Below are positions 45,479 through 57,068 of a stretch of DNA of 64,000 bases, piece after piece. Position numbers and translations under genes: made by a program. Below the pieces are notes generated by a model. It was not told the DNA's origin. It saw only the letters and a program-made list of their open reading frames with translations, and searched no databases. The DNA is from Agrypnia vestita (Eukaryota; Arthropoda; Insecta; Trichoptera; Phryganeidae), in the NCBI GenBank assembly GCA_016648135.1, contig JADDOH010002636.1:1-64000 (forward strand), read 5' to 3'. The first letter of the stretch is position 1. Every line of letters begins with the position of its first letter.

Positions 45479-46777
45479 ATATAAATAAATCAGGTGATTA
45501 TTAAAATATTGAGAAAACTAGACATTTCCTTCCTTATAAGAAACTTTATTTTTGAATGTTTATAATAAATGAATTACAAATTCTACAGTAAAAATAAAGA
45601 AACCAATATCAATACCATTCAATTAAGTTATTTTTTCATTTATAATTATTAAAAATTGCTTAATTTTTTAATATTAACAATAAAACTTATAGCTTAAGAG
45701 GGCATATTTATTTTTTATGATTGGTATAGGTAACCATTCTAAATATATTTAATAATTTGATCAGTAAAAATATTTGATTTTATTAAAAAAACATTATTGC
45801 ACCACTATTGATGCAATGTTGTAATCATTTACCTTTCATGGAATCTTAAATGTGTCCATAAATACAAAATATTTTTTTAATAATTTTGAATCTTTGATTA
45901 GATTTTATCAGTACCGTTACAATTTTGATCAGTACTGAGACTGAGACTGATGAGTTGATAAGACTGATCAGTTATGGTACCAAGTAGGTACCTACCTAAA
46001 GTACAAATTCATGAAACTCTTTTATGTGAATAGATTTTATCATAAACAGTAATGGAGGTTCTGGATAGTTTTCTCTTCGCTTTTTCTATACAGAATTTAA
46101 AAGGAAGAATAAATCGTTTTTCACACAAAAAAGCACACTGTGTTGGAAAATACTAAAATCACAAGTGAGTCGAAAATATGGTGAAAATTACATTTTTTTA
46201 CCTTCCGCGGCGAAACAACAAAATGGTCAGACTTTAGTTTGGAAACTCTCCAAAAATTATTGCTGTGTCGAATAAAGAAAAATAAATCATCGATTCATTT
46301 GGGGATATAAAAAGCAGAATAAATTGTGTTTCGCGTTCAAACAACGGTCAAATGACCCAAAACTTATAAGCAACGGTTGAAAACCTTAAAAGTGATATTT
46401 GAACAATATATTACTACTTGCGGCTTTAAAAACTTCATCATGAATTGTAGCCTCTCATTTGTAAGGTAAAAACGCAGGTTTATTAATACTTTTATTTTTA
46501 TTGTAGAACTTTAATGTTAAGCCTAAAGCCGACGTTATAAATTATTTACGGCTGGATTTCTACTGGCCGAATTAGGTTGCTTTGTAAAAGGTTGCTTAAA
46601 ATAATCATTATTGATTAAGAAATTCTTTGCGGTAAATGGTGTTGAAGGCTTTCTGAGGATATGATACTTATAACATTATTATTAGTTTTTATAAGCTTAA
46701 ATATTTTGATTTCGTCGACAGTATGAAAGATTTTCATCACTATTTTACAGTTTTTAACAGATGAGGTTGGTTGTGTA

Positions 46778-47200
46778 TTTTTGTTTTTTATTTATTTATT
46801 TATTTCATTTAAATTTATTTATACATATAAATGAAGGTAATTGCTTCACTAGACAATGTCTATTCTGAAGCAACTACCTGTACAGTTTTTTTTTTAAGTT
46901 TGGACATTAGCAAGATATAATATATAAAATATAAATATATACTATATATTAGAGAATTGTACATTTAGACATTGTATATAGGGAGTAAAATCATTCAAAC
47001 AGAAGCCAACAAAGCGGTTACCAAATGTATGCAGACTACAAAACGAAAGCAATGTGTCATACGTGACAGCTTTAATTTCATTGCAAAACAATTTTGTGAC
47101 TATATTAATATGGACTGTATTGACTATATTAATATGGATGACACATTGGTCTCATTTTTTGTCCTACCCACACCAAAGACCCACCTTGTTATTTTATGCT
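46778..47200 (-). mobile_element. LINE 3' end inserted in duplication copy 2, with terminal hairpin
   Basis: Absent from copy 1 (expected at about 42005). On the minus strand it ends in AAATAAATAAATAAAT-type repeats, as a LINE tail does. About 30-40 nt before the tail lies a nested hairpin (46835-46880): an outer stem GTAGTTGCTTC/GAAGCAATTAC and an inner stem AGACA/TGTCT. The same structure in plus orientation is at 55924-55968. The upstream part has an internal duplication (GACTATATTAATATGGA twice, 47098-47140). The LINE clade is not recognised. Confidence 0.6.
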
Positions 47201-47280
47201 TGATGGCAAATTAGCTGTTGTAGTTATGCAGGGAGATGAATGATGCTGAAGGTGCGTGTTCTGTATTATGAGATCAAGTT

Positions 47281-47300
47281 TCAGTTTCAGTTTCAGTGCC
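47281..47300. repeat. TTTCAG microsatellite
   Basis: Three TTTCAG units at the left border of the segment that replaces copy 1 sequence. Confidence 0.7.
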
Positions 47301-48229
47301 GATAAATCGGCGTTTATTAGCTCAATAACTTTTATAACAGCTTGCATCAAAACATAATTAATGTTAAGAATATTTACAGAGTTTATGAATAAGATAGCAA
47401 CAAATACAGTATACAATTTTTTGTATGCAGGCCTTTATCGTTACCCACCTCGCTAGGTACATAAAAATACCTGTTCTGAGGTAAGTAGCCATTCCTTTCA
47501 TTGAGACTCCATTTAAATATTTAATTTCATGGTTACGTAATTAGAAGAATAAAAGAAAAATAAAGTTAAGTAATTTAGAGTAAAAAGTATATAAAGTAAA
47601 TAAGAAATAAGAAATAAAGTAAATAAGAATAAAAATATAAGTAGAGTAAAGTAAATTAAGTAAAAAGTATATACATATATGAACAAACAAAAGTGTAAAT
47701 AAGTAAATTAAAGAAAATTAATTCCAAGGTTGATAATATAGTCACACTATGTTTATTGTTTACTGGTAGATGTATGTGACAAGCTAATGCAGGACAGATG
47801 GAGATATAGGATTGCCAAAAATATTCACATTTTAGACGGTCGATTTTTTGGCGAGTTTACAATAATGAAGTATGGAGTACAATGGGCAACGTGGCGTAGA
47901 CTACGGAGGTCGGCGAAAGAGTGATGGTGGTAACCTCCGGTACAATTGCTCTTTAGGTAGGTACCCTTCGGTCGCATCGGGCTTCAATTGGTTGATTGAC
48001 GTAAGCTCCTGATTGGTCGCATCGGTCGATGCGGGCGGCTTGAACCACAGCGGGCCTCGACCCAACATAGGGCTTCCCCCCATTCTATTTTTATTTCCAC
48101 CCACACGAGATTCTTTCTCATAGAGAGGTAGCTTGTCAAAAAATAATTGTAAATCTGGCATATAGGTACTTACACCTATTGATTTTATGCAGCATTTTTG
48201 AATTACTTTTATTTTATTTATAAAATAGA

Positions 48230-48377
48230 ATTACTAACACGGACGGAATACTTGTCGCATCACCATCATTCTTACAATTATAAAACCAAGCTAAATGCTT
48301 GTGCTTTAAAAATAGGACTGATTTTCTAACCCCTTGATAACTTAAGCGAGAGTCATAATCATCATACCAACAGCTAC
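48230..48377 (-). repeat. SINE family S, degenerate copy in duplication copy 2
   Basis: Duplicate of 42690-42850. Confidence 0.5.
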
Positions 48378-48816
48378 TTTATATATACTTGGCGTATATC
48401 TGACTTTCTTTTGCCGGCTAACACCAGCATTGTTTGATACCATAATACTATAATGTTTTGACCTAATTCATTTGTAATTGCTTATGGATACTGTACACGA
48501 ATGAGATTCGTCTCATAGACTAGTCTCAAAAGCACAATACAAAGTGCATACACAATACAATACATTGTGCACATAATGTATGATATATCTGGATGGATGA
48601 TGCCTTTACCGATAAATGTCTGAGACTATAAATTAAAATCATACCTGCGAACTAGAGTTTCTCTATTCCCGGACATTTTCATTCCCGGGACTCGATTCGC
48701 AGCTCTGGATCATTTCCAGGATCCCGGGTCTCGTGGTACGGTGTGTTACGTATTATTTTGAAATATTTTTTTTTACAAATTAAGGATAAATTATAGAAGT
48801 CTCACAGAGATGAAAC

Positions 48817-49335
48817 TATTTATATATGAGAAAAGTGGATGGAAGTCTCTATTACGATGGCTTAAAAAAAATTACGTTTATTTCTTACAAACATTGTTAA
48901 TTTTATTTCAATTATATTTTATTATAAAATAAACATGTATTGACTAAAAAAATAGTAGGTATTTCTAAATAAAAATATAAATGTAACAAATTCTTAATAT
49001 TAAAAAAAAAAATTCAAAAATCTAATTTGAATGAAGCATAATGAATAGTATAGTAATGAATAGTAGCATAATAATTATATACAGTGGAATATATTATTCC
49101 TGTATTATATTAACAAAAATGAAATATTTAAATTAAAAAAATAAACTGAAACAATTTTATTTAAAGAATTAACAATTTTATAAAGCAACATACAAAAATA
49201 CGAAAATAAAAATAACAAAATGTTCAAATTTACGTCTGATGTCTTGCTTCTCGATTTTGTACATATATTTCCAGCAATCGAAAAAATTCTTTGTCTCAAC
49301 TGATGTCGTTCAACAGGTTAATTAATTGTTCGCTC
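48817..49335. other. AT-rich DNA
   Basis: No feature recognised. Confidence 0.4.
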
Positions 49336-49392
49336 CCCTGTACATTCACATGCTTTTATTTCTTTTAAATAAAAGCATGTGAATGTACAGGG
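49336..49392. other. Perfect 26-bp inverted repeat with 5-nt loop
   Basis: Arms 49336-49361 and 49367-49392 (core TGTACATTCACATGCTTTTA) are exact complements around CTTTT. It is short and perfect, so it is either young or conserved. Could be a MITE relic or a small-RNA precursor. Confidence 0.75.
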
Positions 49393-50575
49393 TAAATTAA
49401 AAATATTTCCTAGTACCTACATTTCGAGTCCCGGGACTCGACATAAGCATTCCCGGGATGCATCTAAAACACCATGTTTTCCCGGGTAAGAAACCCTACT
49501 GTGAACACTTCATTATTTATAAAAAAATCAACATTATGTACTTTATTTTTACACTGGTGCAGGTTATCAACTAGGTAACATGTGAAATTAAATAAGTATT
49601 TATAATTATATATTAAGTACGGTTGATTAATTTTTCGGTTTAGTTAAGTCACACTTCCCGCTTTACGGAAAGGAGTAGAAAAGATATATAATAATTTATC
49701 TTCACTTGACTCGAATTGCTTCTAGTCTGATATACTTTTAATATGCTTATGTATAGAGGACTTTCCTGGGATAGTCAGAAATATTTCGTATCTTTGATAA
49801 ACCTGAAAATCATCGCTTTATTTTTAGGTTCGAGAGCAAATCACACGATTACTCTAAACAGGTATACGGGGCGACCCTTATCAAATACCTCAAACGTGTA
49901 CACAAGAAGCCTCTTGTGTATCTGGATTGGATGGGACCTTCCCGGAAAATCAAAATCGTTTATTACGCGAAATTTAATAAATCAAGGAATATGATGTACT
50001 TTAACAAAACAAATTTATTTTGAAAATTGTAAGGACATATTTAAAAGGCAAAGATGATATGTGACTACTTTTATTTTAATTAAGATAAAATTATTGACGC
50101 CTTACAGAGAGGAAGCTATTTATTTGGAAAAGGTGTACCCGAGTCTTTTTTTTTGGGCGCTTACGAGCTTACGACCTAGTAATCACTTTTTATTCCACCC
50201 ATGATCGACTACACAGCTTTCAAATCTGAAAAGTGTTATATATATGACATATATGTAACTTGCTAAATTTATTTAATACAACTACGCTATCGCCATAATT
50301 TTTATGGTTGAAATTTGTCATTTCTATGAAATAGTACATGGATGTTGATAAATGAAACTTTTTTGACTCTGAGTATGAAGCAATTTCCTTTTTATGTATA
50401 TAGAACATTCATTGGAATTATAAACATATATACTAGAATACTTTTATTTTCCTTTAGATTCGTTTTTAACTCACAAATCCTTATTAAAATATAACACAAA
50501 CTGTTAATGTATAAAAAACTATATTCTACACAACCATATATAATACATATTTTTGTATACTTCTTATCATTTAGA
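49393..50575. other. AT-rich DNA
   Basis: CCCGGGACTCGACATAAGC at 49431-49460 echoes the CCCGGGTCTCGTGGTAC parts inside the duplication (43196, 48724). An 83-codon frame at 49743-49994 is unassigned. Confidence 0.35.
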
Positions 50576-50717
50576 AAAGACAATCGAATTAGTATGAGGA
50601 AACCGTGCGTACGACGCTCATTGTTTTGTTGTGTTGGTGCTTACGGGTATAAACACAAACACAACGAAACAATGTGCCTCGTACGCACGACTTACACATA
50701 CTAATTCGATTGTCTTT
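50576..50717. mobile_element. Foldback element (142 bp)
   Basis: Terminal 21-bp arms (50576-50596, 50697-50717; core GACAATCGAATTAGTATG) are perfect complements. The inner parts continue to pair at roughly 75-80 percent (GTGCGTACGA with TCGTACGCAC, CATTGTTTTGTTGTGTT with AACACAACGAAACAATG). Transcribed, it would give one long hairpin of MITE type. Confidence 0.7.
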
Positions 50718-52540
50718 CTTAAATGGAAAGAGGTCTACCTATAATTATAAGATAGCATTTGTTGTAATTAGTTTAAGGGCCAGATACGCCAGCGGGGAAA
50801 GTTCTGTTGTATTTTATAAATTTTTTGATGTGGCAACAGTCAAATGATGGACGCTGAAATTATCTCCCTGGTTAGATGTGGATTACCCTTCAAAATGGAC
50901 GTTCCTTAACATAAAATATTATAAGCTATCTTAGACTACCTTCCAGATCAAAAAGTTCCTACTAAGCTAATTATAACTCCTGAACGGAATTTGGTAAAGT
51001 ATATTTGGCAGGTAGAATAAACTTCATCGGTACCAGCACAAGTTTTTACACGCAATCGATGCATTGTTGACATCGTCCGCTGACATCTTAATCGCTCTTT
51101 AAAAGTAGCTAAATGACGGTATTTAATTTATTTTTAATTCGTTATATTATATACAGCATAAGTAATGAATTCACAGAAAAAGAAAAGGAAGTAAAAGAAA
51201 AAAACTTGCTTAACAGAATAAACAAAATAATAAAATAGTGCAATAAGTAGGTACACAATAAGATTAGGAAAAAAAAAGTTTTTGGTACAGAAAAAGAAAA
51301 AAAAGTTTTACCAAAGAAAAAATAAATGTTTTTAGTACAGAAAAAATCAGTTAGTGCAACGCAGTAATCACTACATTTATAAATTAAGTGTAGTTAAAAG
51401 AAAACTATAAGCATAAAAAGAGCCCTCTGCAAGTTGAAAATCTGAATTAAAAATGCAAGCTAAATTGTAGGAAGAACATTTTCAATCGATGTACATTTGT
51501 AATGATGTTAATCATCTAAAAGTATCCATTTTGTTTATACTACAAGTAGAAATAGACCCCCCACCGTTAAATACTATTTATTATTTTGCGTAAACCGTAT
51601 ACTCATATATGAAAGAATGACAATTTTTCAAACATAGTCGACAGATATTATGGATAGAAAATCAAAAATAAATAAAAATAAAAATTCAGAAATATATATT
51701 TTTAAAACTTAATACAGTACAAAAGAGAAAAATCCGAATGAAGTAATATATGCATTCGAATATTGGGAATAATACATTGATATAAATGAATAATGATTGT
51801 CTGCATTTGACATTTTGTCTGAATATTGAATAATTGATCAGAATACTCAACGTCTAGAATGACATGAATGCTACCTTTTTACAAATGTCCTGTTTTTTCT
51901 TAAGTATTTCTTTCGACACAGTGCGTAGAAAATAGGAGAAAAGTATCGTACTGTTGACTGATTTTTCTCCATTTTGAATACAAAAAAAATATTCTTGATG
52001 ACTTTATACTAAAACTTGCAAAATTAAGTAAAATATGGGTTCCAATTATAGGGCTACGAGTAAGCTAGAGTTCGCCAACCATTTTGTTGCAGCCGGCTGC
52101 CGAAGTCATCTTAAGTATTCCCATCTCATCATCCTTAGGCTTATTAGGATCACGAGTATTTCAGAAAGCAATTAAAATGCTTCTACCGCCGCATTGTTCC
52201 GCGCAATTGATTAGAGACGTCCGTCGAATAAATCTAGAAACTCATCAAATTTATTTACAGAAGATCGAGTTATCATCTTTTTCTACCGATATCGAACTCA
52301 CAGTGCGTCATTCCAGTATTTATATACGGGGGTGAGAAATGGATCCTTTTGATTAATTAGGGTAAAAATTTATTTAAAGAGCAAAGACTATTATCAGATG
52401 ATGAAAAATCTACATGGTTCAGTGGCAATAGACTGGACACATCTTTTGAAGAGATGACGAAATGTGAAGTAAGGAAGTTTTGGAGGCATCCTAGAAGAAT
52501 AAGTATTGTTCAAAGTAGACGGATCGGTAAAAATTCTATA
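50718..52540. other. AT-rich DNA
   Basis: Poly-A-rich blocks at 51170-51320. An 83-codon frame at 52084-52335 is GC-richer (LSIPISSSLGLLGSRVFQKA) and unassigned. No gene recognised. Confidence 0.35.
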
Positions 52541-52543
52541 ATA

Positions 52544-52604
52544 TTCGCGAAACTTCCAAAATTCCATGACCTTTTATAAATGCGCGGGGCGTGCGAGCTC
52601 AGTT
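52544..52604 (+). promoter_or_regulatory. Heat-shock-type core promoter (HSE, TATA, initiator)
   Basis: TTCGCGAAACTTC (52544-52556) is a three-unit heat shock element in perfect register. TATAAA is at 52575-52580 and TCAGTT at 52599-52604, so the predicted start (52601) lies 26 bases after the first T of TATA. Spacing and order match inducible insect hsp promoters. No long frame follows: the first ATG codons run into stops within a few codons. It could be a displaced hsp promoter, the 5' end of a non-coding heat-shock RNA, or an upstream 5' UTR exon. Confidence 0.5.
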
Positions 52605-52942
52605 AGCTGTTGTTTTGATAGATACGATGCGAAACCACAGAAAACGAAATAGATAGCGGGCAATACCGCAAGCTAACGGCGCGAGTGGAATACCTGCGTG
52701 GGGAATTTTCTAGTGTGAAAAACATGCATTAGTATACCAGAGACAAGTGATCTAGCAGGCGCGTGCAGTGCGAATATTGAAGCATGACTTTTTCGTAAAT
52801 ATATATTTTGGAAAAAAAAATATTTATCTGAATTTTATTATGACATATTAAAGTATGAATAATATGATATAAACTGTGATAAGTATATTACGAGATATAC
52901 GATATGTTGGTTAAATAACAGTCGTCAAACATAATAATTTCG
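52605..52942 (+). other. Possible transcript leader, no ORF
   Basis: 52601-52790 is GC-richer (AGCTAACGGCGCGAGTGGAA) than what follows, as a 5' UTR would be. From 52790 it turns AT-rich. ATG at 52724 and 52782 have stops directly behind. Confidence 0.3.
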
Positions 52943-53270
52943 TTGTCTGTCCGTCCGTCCGTCCGCCTGTATGTCCCCGTTACTTCATGTAACGGACGTA
53001 ATTTCGTTCGAATTCACGGCCAAAAAAACGGCCGGAGATGGGGCTTGAACCCCGGGCCACCAAGCCCGAACAAGTGAAGTGGGACCCACCATAGACCCAA
53101 AGCCGTTCTACGAGCAAAAGCTCCCGTATTGGCCCTACACTTTTGCCATCCAGTTTGACATTGTTTTAATGCTAAAATAGTTTCCTCGCTACGCCGTTGA
53201 CGACGCAAAAGCACGCGTGCAACGCGGTGAAGAAACTGCACTAACCACTTCACTGTCTCTGGGGTGCGTT
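52943..53270 (-). repeat. tRNA-derived SINE, family T, copy 2
   Basis: GTCTGTCCGTCCGTCCGTCC (tail on the left), ACGGCCGGAGATGGGGCTTG and CCCGGGCCACCAAGCCCG parallel 22592-22720. On the minus strand a T-arm/B-box GGGGTTCAAGCCCC is clear and a possible A-box AGTGGTTAGTGCA lies about 190 nt upstream, too far for a tRNA, so the head may be composite. A GCAAAGACGCGAACCA piece is at 53502-53518. Confidence 0.6.
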
Positions 53271-54310
53271 ATGAAAACAATTTATTTAAGAAAACTGTAA
53301 TAAATAAAAAATAAAATCACAAGTTAATATTATAACATAACCAAAAGTAGAGAAATGCAAAGAAAAGAAAATAGCAAAGCATAAATATCAAGCATCAGAA
53401 GTATCATTGATACCACGCCCGAATTGGCCGATTAACGCATGTTGCTACAGTCGCCTCTCTGTAGATCGCCAAAAAGATACTTTAAATATATACTAGGGCT
53501 TAGCAAAGACGCGAACCAATGTTCCGTCATTTTTGAAGCTAGTGCTTCAATATTTTCACTGCACGCCTCCGGTATCTAGAGACTGTATGAAATAAAAAGA
53601 TATATATTTTTTAAATGTTGCGTTCTATCGTCTCATTAAACTTCTCAAGATGTAGAGCAACATAATGTTGAGCCTGTCGTATGAGATATTTATATTTCTA
53701 TGGTTGACGAAATATTCCCACAACATTTTGCAATTTTAAAAATGGTGTGTTTGTTTGCTTTGTGTAAAAAGCATCTTACCTTCGCATTCATTTCGTTTTG
53801 CGTTTGTTGGAAATGCTAAAAAACGTAGTGGTTGTTTGAATGTTTGAACACTCTTCCTAATGGCATCATAAAATAATCATGTAGGCTGTTTATTCTTTAA
53901 CAAGAGAGTGAAAAGTTTATGGAAAACTTTCGAGCGAACGAGCGCCGAAATAGCCGTTTGTTGAAAGAAAGGTATTCGAGGAATATCTCTTACGAGAAAG
54001 TTAAATTGATAAAGTAAATAATTTTTATTTTTTATAACACGTGCATGAGTTTCACAGAAGCGGTTAATCGAATGATAGGTAGTATCAAATTTGTTATTTA
54101 ATTAAATATACGTATAAACTTTTAAATGATTTCTTGCATTCTAAGTTTGTATTTAAATAAATATTTTTTGATGTTTATAGTGGTTATATTTATTAATGTG
54201 CGGGGTGGCCGTTATCCGGTTCCCACTGTTTATGCAAGTTGTGTAGAAATATTTCAAAATGTAGCTTTTATTTAGGCGACATTACATTAGATTAATTTGA
54301 TATGTAGTTC
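53271..54310. other. AT-rich DNA
   Basis: Contains the SINE T fragment near 53502. No gene recognised. Confidence 0.4.
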
Positions 54311-54700
54311 TCTCCGTGCTTCGGCTAATAAGGCCTGACATCAGCGGAGCGGTGACGCTGCGCGCGTGGGCCGTTGATGGTCGTAGACAACTGAACGCGG
54401 TGTGTGTGACGGCACGCTGGATGGCTGACGTTGTGGCATTGTCCGCGTAGTATTGATGAGGATGATACTTGATGGTTGGCGCAGAGTGGATAGCGTGGCG
54501 CTGTCGATGACGATGATGGTGCAGGCTACGGAGGTTGTGTTGGACAAGGGTGAAAAGTTGGGTGAAAAGCGCTTGGGTGCTGATGGTTAGAGCTACCGCG
54601 TGTCGTGAAGGCCGGTGTCTGCCTAGCGTACTTGCACCCCGACGTGTGAAATGCAGCGTCGGTGTCTGAGCTGAGGCGTGGAAACAGCCCTGTCAGCGAA
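54311..54700. other. GC-rich block, unassigned
   Basis: Positions 54311-54700 are strongly GC-rich with many TG/GATGA steps (GTCGATGACGATGATGGTGC). Frames are short and repeat-like on both strands (68 codons on minus at 54341-54547). It might be an LTR or a conserved regulatory block; no decisive signature. Confidence 0.3.
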
Positions 54701-55910
54701 TTTTATGTCAAAAGATCGGCGTGTATTCCGTTCTGTCAACGTTTTTAGATTTCTCCGATTTAAACCATCATGGTGTGTATTTCATCGCGTTAGCACATTT
54801 GGAAGGCACGTGTGACTTGTGTTACCTCCTATTTATCGTGGAAACGCTTTAACAACTAGCTGGTTATTTTGGCTGTAGGTCAACGCAACGTTGGCTCCTA
54901 CAGATATTATTCCACATTATATTCCTTTATATTCCACATTATATTCCATAATACCTTCACTCAACATGTCATATTAATTAATACATGTAGATTCACGACT
55001 TCTTTCCAAACGTCTCAAATAAAATGCCAAAGTTGCAAATGCGAATTAATTAAGCAATTACACGGGCATGAATGAGGACGTCCAGTCTATTTTTGAGTGT
55101 TAGAGTGACAATCACTGAACACGACGGATCTATGTATCAATTTTTGAGTTTTGGGATTACAATTATTTTCAGAATATGTCCGATAACACTTTTAATGGAC
55201 TAGGTATATCTGTACTACTTCTAGTGATGGTATTTAATATAATACACCGGTGACACACTTACCGCTTGTTAAGAATTTTATCTGATCAAACCGATGATTT
55301 GTAACTGATTTTTCATAATTATATGGGCAACCATAGGTACTTTTCGCTATTTGACGGGCAACCATCTGTAGGTACTAGATAATAGTTATATATGTTATCA
55401 TTCATAGGGGTAAACATATATATTTCTTAAATAACTGTACCCTGTGTAGCCCGGTTAAAATAATGGTTAAACCATCCCTAGCGTGATTACGGAAAGGTTA
55501 ACGAACGGTTTTGTGTGTCTGTCCTGCCGAAGATACAGTAGGTAAATTTAAAATGATTTGTGTGGTTTATACTAAATATGTTTTTAAAATGATTTCAATG
55601 TTTTGTAACGTGATGATACGTAGAATTTGGAGAATTTTACGCACGATTGGAATTCTTCGTAATATATTACTGAAACAAAACTATCGAAATCTCTAGTACA
55701 TTCTGGAACATACTAACACACTCTGGAATTAACCATAACATTCTATGAATACTTGGCGTAGCTGAAAATACTGAAAATACCATTTTTGGAAGACTGAGAT
55801 TCATGAAGTTGTGTGGAATTTCGAATGTATTTCATTTGTAATATTTAGTTCATTTCTAGTTTATTAAAGTTTATTTCTAGTATGTTGTATTTCTAATGTA
55901 TTAACTTATA
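54701..55910. other. Mixed sequence, no gene recognised
   Basis: A 68-codon frame at 54869-55075 ends with KCQSCKCELIKQLHGHE, Cys-rich but too short to call. ATTCCACATTATATTCC is repeated around 54910-54950. ATTCTGGAACAT and CTCTGGAAT pieces at 55690-55730 are weak GAA/TTC units. Confidence 0.3.
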
Positions 55911-55990
55911 AAAAAACTGTACAGGTAATTGCTTCAGAACAGACTCTGTCTAGTGAAGCAACTACTTTCATTTATATTACATTTCATGTC
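55911..55990 (+). repeat. LINE 3'-end hairpin, plus-strand copy
   Basis: GTAATTGCTTCAGAACAGAC then TCTGTCTAGTGAAGCAACTAC folds as outer stem plus inner AGAC/GTCT stem. It is the inverse-orientation relative of 46835-46880, with changes on both sides of the stems. Confidence 0.55.
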
Positions 55991-56370
55991 GTGTTGCGGC
56001 CAAAGAATCAGTTTTCTTTTGACGTTTCTACCGGTGCGAGATTAACGAAAGTCCGTGGCTATTGGTGTTACCAACGCGTGTGTGATACGAGTGGCATGCA
56101 GATCAATTTAGCGAAATACTTACTTAAGTGCGATATTTGAACGTAAATTTCTCAAAAGAGTTACCCAGCTATAATAAAGAGTTTATAGACGAGTGATAAA
56201 TTGCGAAATAGTGTGATTTAAAGAATAGTGTATTAATTTTATTCGTGTTAGGTCATTGTCATTTAATAATAAATAAAACATTAATTAATAAATCTTTAAA
56301 TAATTTCCTGTGTTTTAATTTGTTTCCCATAGCCATGACTTGAGACATTATTGTATGGTACCATGCAGTT
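55991..56370. other. Unassigned sequence upstream of the candidate exon
   Basis: 56000-56130 is GC-richer. TTTCCCATAG at 56324-56333 could be a splice acceptor for a 5' UTR exon leading into the ATG at 56371. Nothing else. Confidence 0.3.
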
Positions 56371-56418
56371 ATGAAATTGTACATCATTCTTGTTTTGGCC
56401 GCCCTCACAGAGGACGCG
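56371..56418 (+). CDS. Candidate first coding exon of a secreted protein (signal peptide)
   Basis: ATG opens MKLYIILVLAALTEDA, a textbook short signal peptide (one Lys, then a ten-residue hydrophobic core). It is followed directly by GCG|GTAGTA, a plausible 5' splice site, in phase 0; without splicing the frame stops after VVCV. Insect genes for small secreted proteins often place the signal peptide on a separate short exon. The remaining exons would have to lie further right; I could not identify them in the window. Confidence 0.3.
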
Positions 56419-57037
56419 GTAGTATGTGTTTAAGTAATCACAGCACAAAGCAGATTGCTAGTTTCGCATTTCAACTTTCAAAGAATTTGGGAAACTTAAT
56501 GAGATTATGACGAGCCAACGCGAGTGAATGAACTACGTTGAAAATACAGACGAAAGAATATTGCGGCACAGATTCGTAGAATAAAATTGGCCACTTGCCT
56601 CCGAAATCTGATACAGGCGAGCTCTTTTCAACATTATTTTTTTATAACGGATTTAAGGCGTTAAAATTTAAAGCATTTAAATTTTTAATTTAACTCGCTA
56701 AATTCAGTCAACTTATGGCAAAATTGGCAACTTATTTTAGAAAGTAGTTTAATCTATCTAAGATGTTCTGCAGAATAGATGGGAGAATGCAGAAAGGAAA
56801 GTATGCTGTGGAGTAGCTGTCAAGATTTATTTAACTAGACATACTTTTATTATGTCTAGATTATTCAAGATTAAATCGTTAAAATAATGGAAACATTAAA
56901 CTTGGTAACTCTAGTTGAGTTCAAATATATTTATTATATTTTACTACTCGAGTTTCGAGAGTATCAGTAGGTATCCCTCATAGACCGGTGCTAAACTGAC
57001 AACATTCAAATATAGATTTTTTATACGTGTTAGGTGG

Positions 57038-57068
<31 letters not shown>

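Larger units (their letters stand above)
43287..48816 (+). repeat. Tandem duplication, copy 2 (5.5 kb with insertions)
   Basis: Same order as 38461-43286. Differences: about 40 bp gained at 44214-44253, about 66 bp lost near 45155 (between AAAT repeats), about 420 bp gained at 46778-47200 (LINE end, minus orientation), and about 90 bp replaced by 460 bp around 47280-47740 starting with TTTCAG repeats. The end GTCTCACAGAGATGAAAC at 48799-48816 corresponds to the copy 1/copy 2 junction. Confidence 0.9.

Noticed and set aside
46972..47214. YINMDD string that looks like the reverse transcriptase YxDD box
   Set aside because: It comes from an internal 17-bp duplication in AT-rich DNA, with no other RT motif around, and the element here runs on the minus strand.
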